This document shows positions 1 to 4,447 of a DNA stretch of 6,174 nt, in pieces (position 1 is the stretch's first letter; every line of letters starts with the position of its first letter). The stretch is taken from NCBI GenBank assembly GCA_030039895.1, contig JASHUR010000068.1, forward strand, positions 1 through 6,174, written 5' to 3'. A program made the translations under genes and the position numbers. The stretch comes from Acidobacteriaceae bacterium (GTDB lineage Bacteria; Acidobacteriota; Terriglobia; Terriglobales; Acidobacteriaceae). Under the pieces are notes generated by a model. The model worked only from the letters and a program-made list of their open reading frames with translations, did not search any database and was not told the origin of the DNA.

Positions 1-1
1 G

Positions 2-28
2 ATTGCTCCGCGGCGGCTGCTACCATGA
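2..28 (+). CDS. Possible 3' tail of an upstream gene (partial)
   Basis: The reading frame starting at base 2 is open from the window edge and stops at TGA 26-28, encoding the tail IAPRRLLP. The stop overlaps the ATG of the next gene in the classic ATGA arrangement (25-28). That arrangement, together with the lack of a Shine-Dalgarno in front of that ATG, suggests an upstream co-transcribed gene. Only nine codons are visible, so no function can be given and the open frame could be chance. Confidence 0.3.
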   Translation: MAPRRLLP

Positions 29-792
29 CGGACATGGAAACTCCTACCCTTCATGGCCGCATTGCGGTTGTTACCGGAGCCAGCAGGGGGCTGGGGAAAG
101 CAATTGCCCTCTCCCTAAGTTCAGGCGGAGCAAGCCTTGCCCTGGTGGCAAGAGACACGGAGGCGCTGCAGGCCGTCGCCGGCCAGATTCGGAATACCGG
201 CGCGGACGCGGCGATTTTTCAGGCGGATGTGACTGATGAAGAACAGGTCCGCCACGTGGAGCAGGATGTGATTTCGCGCTTCGGGCATGTGGACATTCTG
301 GTGAACAATGCGGGGATTAATATCCGCAGGCCGCTGGAGGAATACCAACTGGATGAGTGGGAAAGCGTGCTCACGACGAACCTGACGAGCGCGTTCCTGA
401 TGTGCCGGTCTCTGATTCCGCACATGAAGGGCCGCGGCTACGGACGCATTATCAACCTGACGTCGATTATGAGCCATGTTTCCCTTCCCGGGCGGACGGC
501 TTACTCCGCCAGCAAGTTCGGCCTGCTGGGGCTGACCAAGGCGCTGGCTCTCGAACTAGCCGCAGAAGGCATTACGGTGGTCGCGGTGAGTCCGGGACCG
601 TTCGTAACAGAGATGAACGCAGCGCTGATTGAGGATGCAGAGATGAACCGCAGGTTTGTGTCGCAGATTCCGGTTGGGCGCTGGGGCGCGCCTGAAGAAG
701 TCGGCGAGCTCGTGCGTTATTTATGCTCGCCGGCTGCCGGATTCATTACAGGAACCGACATTCTGATTGACGGCGGGTGGACAGCACAGTAG
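25..792 (+). CDS. SDR-family NAD(P)-dependent oxidoreductase (gluconate 5-dehydrogenase / FabG-like)
   Basis: A 255-residue classical short-chain dehydrogenase/reductase, the usual length for the family, and a cytosolic single-domain Rossmann enzyme. The cofactor motif TGASRGLG is at residues 17-24, Asp68 lies in the adenine-contacting QADVT stretch, and NNAG is at 94-97. The catalytic tetrad is complete: Asn119, Ser147, Tyr160 and Lys164 (YSASK). The PG motif is at 190-191 and the C-terminal TGTDILIDGGW at 242-252. Arg43 after the second strand (VARD) hints at NADPH preference. The closing IDGGWTA resembles gluconate 5-dehydrogenase and 2-deoxygluconate 3-dehydrogenase relatives, but 3-oxoacyl-ACP-reductase-like enzymes look very similar, so the substrate is unresolved. 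The ATG at 25 has no Shine-Dalgarno and overlaps a TGA (ATGA), suggesting translational coupling. The frame is open to the window edge, so a start further upstream cannot be excluded; ATG 34 is an alternative. Confidence 0.93.
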   Translation: MTDMETPTLHGRIAVVTGASRGLGKAIALSLSSGGASLALVARDTEALQAVAGQIRNTGADAAIFQADVTDEEQVRHVEQDVISRFGHVDILVNNAGINIRRPLEEYQLDEWESVLTTNLTSAFLMCRSLIPHMKGRGYGRIINLTSIMSHVSLPGRTAYSASKFGLLGLTKALALELAAEGITVVAVSPGPFVTEMNAALIEDAEMNRRFVSQIPVGRWGAPEEVGELVRYLCSPAAGFITGTDILIDGGWTAQ

Positions 793-882
793 GTTTCCCA
801 ATTCATTCCTGGCCGTTCTGACTGCATTTGACTGACCTCGCAGCTCCGGAAGGCGTATGCTTTTGCTCATAATACGAAAGCC

Positions 883-889
883 AGGGAGG
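883..889 (+). promoter_or_regulatory. Strong Shine-Dalgarno for the 897 start
   Basis: AGGGAGG lies 7 nt before the ATG at 897. This fixes the start of the 146-residue gene and argues that the plus strand, not the long antisense frame (867-1370), is the coding strand. Confidence 0.8.
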
Positions 890-896
890 CATAACC

Positions 897-1337
897 ATGG
901 CGTATTTTGAGCGGATTCGCGACGTCGTCTCCGGGCCCTACAGCCCGGAAATCATCCGGCAGAGGACGGCCGCCGGATGGCAGCTTGTCTCCATTGAGTG
1001 GCGGCGCGAGCTGCCCGGCAACGCGCCGCTGAGCGAAGGCGCATTCGACGAGGAGATTCCCTACGGCCTGCGCATCTCCGATGACTGCAAGCGGCTGGAG
1101 GTTGAACCGCGCGAGCATGAGGCAATGGTGCTGATGATGGAGCTGCTGGTACAGGACTTCCCTCTTTCGAGCGTGGTGAGCGACCTGAATGAAAAGGGCT
1201 TTCGCACGCGAGAGGGCAAGCCGTGGAGCCGGATCTCGGTTTTCAACATGCTGCCGAGATTGATTGAGATCGGACCCACGCTGTTTCCCTCGCGCGAGTG
1301 GGAGCAACGTCGGCGGAAGTTTGCGCGGATGATTTAG
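897..1337 (+). CDS. Small protein with a stand-alone serine-recombinase 'Recombinase'-like DNA-binding domain
   Basis: A 146-residue soluble protein. Residues 54-127 align by eye with the Recombinase domain (PF07508 type) that follows the catalytic domain in large serine recombinases: IPYG at 54-57, LEVEP at 67-71, then LNEKGFRTREGKPWS at 97-111 followed by VFNML, which matches the typical LN..G.RTR.GKPWS...V..ML pattern. The N-terminal ~50 residues (YSPEIIRQRTAAGWQLVSIEWRR) are not a resolvase catalytic domain: there is no serine nucleophile motif and no room for the usual ~140-residue fold. No zinc ribbon or coiled coil follows; the C-terminus is short and basic. I believe similar proteins are widespread in Acidobacteriota, which would make this a conserved lineage gene rather than a broken recombinase. 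The function is unknown; DNA binding or transcription control is an inference. A strong Shine-Dalgarno supports translation. It lies 104 bp after the SDR gene and converges on the DUF4142 gene. Confidence 0.85.
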   Translation: MAYFERIRDVVSGPYSPEIIRQRTAAGWQLVSIEWRRELPGNAPLSEGAFDEEIPYGLRISDDCKRLEVEPREHEAMVLMMELLVQDFPLSSVVSDLNEKGFRTREGKPWSRISVFNMLPRLIEIGPTLFPSREWEQRRRKFARMI

Positions 1338-1398
1338 ATCCCGGCGTATCGAGGATTCTGCCGGACGCACGGGTCCCCGGCGCTGAGCGGAGCTTGAC

Positions 1399-2019
1399 TT
1401 ATGTCTTCACGCCGTTGTCTTTGGCCATCTGTTTGATGACCTCAAGTTGACCCCGGGTCATTTGCGCACCCTCTTCTGCCACTTGTTTTATGGCAGGATT
1501 CTGAGTGTTGGTCGCTTCCTGCTGGAAAGCCGCGAGGTCGTCGTTGTGCGCCTTCACCATGGCCTTGATGTAGGCCTGGTCGAACTGTGTGCCTGACAAT
1601 GTGCTGAGCTTCGCATAGAGTTTCTTATCTTTTTTCGAGGGGCTTTCCGGCGGGCGCATTTCGATCTGCGACGCTACCTGCTTGATGGCGTTGTCGAGTT
1701 GCGTGCGGTCCTGCACCATCTTCTGCCCGTACTGGCGCACATCGGCGCTTGCACCCTTTTGCTCCGCCAATTGGCTGAGTTGCACCTCGCCCATGCCGCC
1801 TTCTAATGCATCCTGCACAAATGCTCTGTCCTGCATCTTCTGCATTGGGGGCTCGCCCATCGCGTTCATGTTGTTCATCCCGGTATTGCCGGCGTTGGGG
1901 TTCTGGGGTTGAGTGCCTGGCTGCATTCCGCCCATCGGCTGCTGCTGCGCGAATACAACTGCACCTGTCAATAAGACAGCGGCGGCGACTGCTGTGATTC
2001 TGAAGAGCGATTGCATCAT
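1399..2019 (-). CDS. Secreted DUF4142 domain protein (ferritin-like helical fold)
   Basis: A 206-residue exported protein. Residues 1-24 form a signal peptide: Arg7, a hydrophobic core at 8-22, and a predicted signal-peptidase I cut after VFA (Ala24). Residues 25-62 are a low-complexity linker rich in Gln, Asn, Pro and Gly with seven Met residues (29, 32, 48, 51, 54, 59, 62). Residues ~67-199 form the DUF4142 domain (PF13628): FVQDALEGGMGEVQLSQLAEQK, then QYGQKMVQD, then LYAKLSTLSGTQFDQAYIKAMVKAH, in family order. The family is predicted to be all-helical and ferritin-like, is often found in the periplasm, and has no agreed function. His158 is kept, but the His usually seen after MVxD is Arg105 and the one in the last helix (EHL in relatives) appears to be Gln191. 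The start is the first of two adjacent ATGs (MM), with AGGAG 10 nt upstream inside a hairpin. It lies 153 bp downstream of the TRIC gene on the same strand. Confidence 0.9.
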   Translation of the reverse strand: MMQSLFRITAVAAAVLLTGAVVFAQQQPMGGMQPGTQPQNPNAGNTGMNNMNAMGEPPMQKMQDRAFVQDALEGGMGEVQLSQLAEQKGASADVRQYGQKMVQDRTQLDNAIKQVASQIEMRPPESPSKKDKKLYAKLSTLSGTQFDQAYIKAMVKAHNDDLAAFQQEATNTQNPAIKQVAEEGAQMTRGQLEVIKQMAKDNGVKT

Positions 2020-2034
2020 AGGAGAGGTTCTCCT
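2020..2034 (-). promoter_or_regulatory. Hairpin sequestering the DUF4142 ribosome binding site
   Basis: On the minus strand the 15 bases before the start codon read AGGAGA-ACC-TCTCCT: a perfect 6-bp stem with a 3-nt loop. It contains the whole AGGAG Shine-Dalgarno (2034-2030) and ends exactly at the ATG at 2019. If it folds in the mRNA it would hide the ribosome binding site. The pairing is seen directly in the sequence; a regulatory role is inference. Confidence 0.5.
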
Positions 2035-2114
2035 TCTGTGTTGAACGTGAACGGACGCAGATCGCCGTCCTTCTTAATGGAGAACGACCGCCCACGCGCA
2101 GGTTGTCTTGCACT

Positions 2115-2142
2115 TATCGCGGCTGCGATATGGCGAAAGCCA
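2115..2142. repeat. Two abutting short inverted repeats between the TRIC and DUF4142 genes
   Basis: TATCGC-ggct-GCGATA (2115-2130) is a 6-bp stem with a 4-nt loop. It is followed with no gap by TGGC-gaaa-GCCA (2131-2142), a 4-bp stem whose plus-strand loop is a GNRA tetraloop. They lie in the 153 bp spacer (2020-2172), starting about 30 nt after the TRIC stop on the transcribed minus strand. Neither has a U-run on either strand, so this is not a standard intrinsic terminator. RNA processing, mRNA protection or protein binding are possible; none is shown. The rest of the spacer holds no gene and no convincing promoter. Confidence 0.4.
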
Positions 2143-2172
2143 ATTCAACATTGTGAGGCAACCAGGCGATGT

Positions 2173-2799
2173 TCAATGCATCACGGGAAGGTTCCAGTGC
2201 CGCCAGACGCTTACCATGCGCAGCAAAAAGCAGACCAGGGCGCCTAAAGCGGCGACCACGGAATTCGGCAGCTTGATTCTGCGGCCGACAACGATTACCA
2301 ATGCTCCGGCCAGGGCCGCCGTTGCGTATACATCGGCGCGCAGGACGGTAGGCACCTGGGCAAGCAGCACGTCGCGCACCGTTCCTCCGCCAACGCCGGT
2401 GATGCCCCCCATGAGAATGGCAATAAAGGGATGGATGCGGTATTCGAGCGCCTTCTCAGCTCCGGCAACACAGAAGAGGCTTAGACCGGCGGCATCGAGG
2501 GTAAGCATGAGCATGCGAGGGATATGCTGGACCGGGCCGCTGAACAAAAACACCAATGCCGCGCCGAGAAAGGCGATCACTCCGTAGCGCCAGTCGCGGA
2601 TGGAATTGGGCGGATTGGCTCCGATCAGCACATCACGGATGATTCCGCCGCCCAGCGCGGTTGCAAATGCCAGCACCATCGCACCCAGAAGGTCGAGATG
2701 GCCTTTGGCCGCGGCCAACGCGCCCTCGACGGCAAAGACGAATGTACCCGCGAAGTCCACTGCCAGAAGCAGCGTCGCAGGCTTCGTTTCGATCTTCAT
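2173..2799 (-). CDS. TRIC/UPF0126-family membrane channel protein (YicG-like)
   Basis: A 208-residue integral membrane protein of normal family length, about seven transmembrane segments (roughly 9-29, 36-56, 72-89, 97-116, 124-144, 155-172, 178-196). It shows the internal duplication of the UPF0126/Gly_transporter (PF03458) family. The first half has DFAGTFVFAVEGALAA (15-30) and GGGIIRDVL (50-58); the second has DAAGLSLFCVAGAEKA (102-117) and GGGTVRDVLL (137-146). The glycine-rich kinks ahead of RD in each half are the hallmark of prokaryotic TRIC homologues, which form trimeric cation-permeable channels in the inner membrane. Older annotations also suggest glycine transport, and the native substrate here cannot be read from sequence. 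The ATG at 2799 has only a weak purine stretch (GTGAGA) before it, but it gives the expected short cytosolic N-terminus. A candidate promoter lies just upstream. It may be co-transcribed with the DUF4142 gene. Confidence 0.93.
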   Translation of the reverse strand: MKIETKPATLLLAVDFAGTFVFAVEGALAAAKGHLDLLGAMVLAFATALGGGIIRDVLIGANPPNSIRDWRYGVIAFLGAALVFLFSGPVQHIPRMLMLTLDAAGLSLFCVAGAEKALEYRIHPFIAILMGGITGVGGGTVRDVLLAQVPTVLRADVYATAALAGALVIVVGRRIKLPNSVVAALGALVCFLLRMVSVWRHWNLPVMH

Positions 2800-2820
2800 C
2801 TGGTTCTCACAGGAGAGCTT

Positions 2821-2849
2821 ACGATAACGGATGCCGGGTCAGTTTTCAA
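2821..2849 (-). promoter_or_regulatory. Candidate sigma-70-type promoter for the TRIC gene
   Basis: Reading the minus strand, TTGAAA (2849-2844, 5/6 match to TTGACA) is followed by a 17-nt spacer and TATCGT (2826-2821, 4/6 match to TATAAT, with the conserved first two and last bases). Transcription would begin around 2814 and leave a leader of about 15 nt before the ATG at 2799. Spacing and position are ideal, but short boxes of this kind do occur by chance. Confidence 0.4.
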
Positions 2850-2867
2850 TATGGCATGCCGCCCCTG

Positions 2868-2940
2868 CGGTATTCGCTACCCCATCTTTTCCGGTAGCGT
2901 CTCAGTTTGAATCCCGGTATTGGAAACGGATCTCCGGTTA
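2868..2940. repeat. Repeat cluster and 7-bp inverted repeat in the divergent intergenic region
   Basis: The 245 bp between the divergent starts (2800-3044) contains no gene. CGGTA occurs at 2868, 2892 and 2915, and CGGTT at 2935, spaced 24, 23 and 20 bp. The inverted repeat CGCTACC (2875-2881) / GGTAGCG (2893-2899) has an 11-nt spacer and 18 bp centre-to-centre, and CGGA-tc-TCCG is at 2927-2936. AACGGAT occurs at both 2826-2832 and 2925-2931. This could be an operator region serving one or both divergent genes; no regulator is encoded in the window and no plus-strand promoter could be called with confidence. Confidence 0.35.
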
Positions 2941-3031
2941 TGGGTCACACTGACAATGCGGCGCGCAGATAGCCTTCAACCTCACCTCCGCGTGACGTTG
3001 GTTCAGGCTATTCTTCTGAAGAAGTTGAAAT

Positions 3032-3036
3032 GGAGA
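3032..3036 (+). promoter_or_regulatory. Shine-Dalgarno deciding the 3045 start
   Basis: GGAGA ends 8 nt before ATG 3045, a normal spacing. The in-frame ATG at 3030 overlaps this element and has no comparable site of its own, so 3045 is preferred. Confidence 0.65.
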
Positions 3037-3044
3037 TTTGCAGC

Positions 3045-3578
3045 ATGGCGAAACTTGTCTACGGATTGAATCAGTCCCTCGATGGCTACGTCGACCACAT
3101 GGAACTTGGCCCGCCTGCGCCCGCGGCCTTTCGTCACTTCATCGAGCTGGTGCGTGGCCTGACGGGCTCGATATACGGTCGCCGCTTGTACGAGGTCATG
3201 CGTTATTGGGACGAAGACCTTCCTGATTGGGATGAGGAGGACCGCGAGTTCGCGGTGGCGTGGCGGAGCCAGCCGAAGTGGGTTGTGTCGCGTTCGCTCA
3301 AGTCAGTTGGCCCCAACGCCACGCTTATCGCGGATGACTTCGAGACGGTGATACGCAGGCTGAAGGCTGATCTGGCCGGCGAGATTCAGGTTGGCGGACC
3401 AGAGCTGGCGCAAAGCCTGACCGAGGCCGGTCTTATCGATGAGTATCGACTCTACCTTCGCCCCATCGTGCTTGGCAGCGGCAAGCCATTTTTCGCCGGT
3501 CCCCGGCCGCCGCTCCGTCTTGTGGCCAACGATTTAATCGCCGAGGACTTGCTTCGGTTGACGTACGTTCCTGCTTAA
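3045..3578 (+). CDS. Dihydrofolate reductase family protein (RibD C-terminal domain)
   Basis: A 177-residue cytosolic protein of the RibD_C / DHFR-like fold (PF01872), near the usual length for stand-alone members. Seen in order: MAKLVYGLNQSLDGYVD at 1-17 (the family's N-terminal strand with SLDGY at 11-15), IYGRRLYEVM at 43-52 (matching the GR.TYE.M motif), VGGPELAQSL at 116-125 (the nucleotide-binding GG loop), and DEYRLYLRPIVLGSGKPFF at 132-150 near the C-terminus. Members probably use NADPH to reduce a pterin-, flavin-precursor- or similar substrate, but stand-alone ones are mostly uncharacterised and should not be assumed to be folate DHFR or the riboflavin enzyme; no deaminase domain is attached. 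The start was chosen on the GGAGA site and on family N-termini beginning M.KL.YG; an upstream ATG at 3030 would add five residues. It is a single gene, divergent from TRIC and convergent with DUF4396, 77 bp away. Confidence 0.9.
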   Translation: MAKLVYGLNQSLDGYVDHMELGPPAPAAFRHFIELVRGLTGSIYGRRLYEVMRYWDEDLPDWDEEDREFAVAWRSQPKWVVSRSLKSVGPNATLIADDFETVIRRLKADLAGEIQVGGPELAQSLTEAGLIDEYRLYLRPIVLGSGKPFFAGPRPPLRLVANDLIAEDLLRLTYVPA

Positions 3579-3655
3579 TCGCGCGACTGGCCCGGCGGAT
3601 AGCGCCGACGCGTCAGGCCCACTTTGTATCGTGAGCGGAAATCCAAACTGAGACA

Positions 3656-4345
3656 CTACCTCGCTTCTTTGAGGCCCACGCCAACGAGCCAGCGGTTCAT
3701 GGGAGAGGTGGTCAGAAGGCCGAGGACCATTGCGATCTGCATCATAAGCCAGAAGACCGGGTTGAGCGGCGTGAGGTGCGGATGCGGGAAGAGCCAGAAG
3801 TGCGTAACCGCCATCCATGCATACATGCCGACCTGAAACGCGATGATGGACAGAGTGTCCGCCTTGATGGCCGCGACGATGGCCTGGCGTACGGTAAGGT
3901 TGCCCATTGGCTTGATGGAGTAGTACTGGAAGACGATGCCGAGCGCCCATGCGCCGACGAAGTCCCAGACATAGCTCGCAGCAAGGGTTGAACCGGCGAT
4001 GGTGAGACCGAAGGAGAAAATCGCGAACTCCACAATGATGTCGGCGATGGCGCACCCGGCGCCGCAGTGGCTACCGGCAAGAAATGCCTGCGGCCAGGTG
4101 GGAGGCGCATTGCCCCCGCCGTGCATGTGCATGTGAGCCATGTGCCCGCCGGCTGCGTCGCGAGACATTTTGCGCCCGGCACGGAAGTACCACCAAAGCC
4201 CGATGACGCTCAGGTACAGCGCGGTGACAGGCCAGACAGCGTTCATGATGGCCATGGATTGCGGGTGCCTTGCTTCGTCTATTGCGATGATGACGGCACA
4301 TACGACAGCCACTGCGATTGAAAGCCACGCAATCGTAACCAGCAT
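3656..4345 (-). CDS. DUF4396 domain multi-pass membrane protein with a His/Met-rich loop
   Basis: A 229-residue integral membrane protein. Predicted membrane segments are roughly 4-22, 33-53, 99-118, 125-145, 155-180 and 196-214. The DUF4396 region (PF14342) covers about 85-227: SHCGAGCAIADIIVEF (92-107), WDFVGAWALGIVFQYYSI (127-144), KADTLSIIAFQVGMYAWM (161-178) and FWLMMQIAMVLGLLTTSPMNRWL (198-220), all in family order. The loop between segments 2 and 3 carries HMAHMHMH (68-75), followed by His93, Cys94 and Cys98 of the HCGAGC motif. This would suit binding of a soft metal such as copper, but that is inference. Acidic Asp102 and Glu106 sit within the third membrane segment. The family has no established function. 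A strong GAGGAGG site supports the ATG at 4345. It is transcribed alone, divergent from the oligopeptidase B gene across 102 bp. Confidence 0.9.
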   Translation of the reverse strand: MLVTIAWLSIAVAVVCAVIIAIDEARHPQSMAIMNAVWPVTALYLSVIGLWWYFRAGRKMSRDAAGGHMAHMHMHGGGNAPPTWPQAFLAGSHCGAGCAIADIIVEFAIFSFGLTIAGSTLAASYVWDFVGAWALGIVFQYYSIKPMGNLTVRQAIVAAIKADTLSIIAFQVGMYAWMAVTHFWLFPHPHLTPLNPVFWLMMQIAMVLGLLTTSPMNRWLVGVGLKEAR

Positions 4346-4349
4346 TGTG

Positions 4350-4356
4350 CCTCCTC
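4350..4356 (-). promoter_or_regulatory. Strong Shine-Dalgarno for the DUF4396 gene
   Basis: GAGGAGG on the minus strand (4356-4350) ends 4 nt before the ATG at 4345 and fixes that start. The rest of the 102 bp divergent spacer (4346-4447) shows no clear minus-strand promoter; it contains a 10-bp palindrome, GCCGCGCGGC, at 4400-4409. Confidence 0.75.
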
Positions 4357-4447
4357 AGCGTGTTCGATGCGATGGGGGCCGCAGCGGTGCAGAATTCAGG
4401 CCGCGCGGCACTCGTCTTCTGCGGCAGGCGCCGTTACCCTAGTATCT

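Noticed and set aside
828..873. TTGACT (828) and CATAAT (868) as a promoter for the 897 gene
   Set aside because: The boxes are about 34 bp apart, far from the 16-18 bp needed, and neither has a good partner at the right distance.
867..1370. 167-codon minus-strand frame covering the whole 146-residue gene
   Set aside because: The plus strand has a strong Shine-Dalgarno and a recognisable domain; the minus-strand product shows neither.
1360..1381. GCCGG/CCGGC inverted repeat between the convergent genes ending at 1337 and 1399
   Set aside because: A five-base-pair stem with a 12-nt loop and no U-run; too weak to call a terminator in GC-rich DNA.
2108..2587. 159-codon plus-strand frame
   Set aside because: It is antisense to the TRIC gene, whose duplicated motifs and membrane pattern are clear; the product is low-complexity Arg/Thr/Ala.
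3030..3044. ATG 3030 as the start of the DHFR-like gene
   Set aside because: It overlaps the GGAGA site that serves ATG 3045, lacks its own site, and adds five residues not typical of the family N-terminus.
3593..3607. CGGCG-gatag-CGCCG hairpin between the convergent DHFR-like and DUF4396 genes
   Set aside because: Only five base pairs and no U-run on either strand, so it does not qualify as an intrinsic terminator. Nothing better was seen in 3579-3655.
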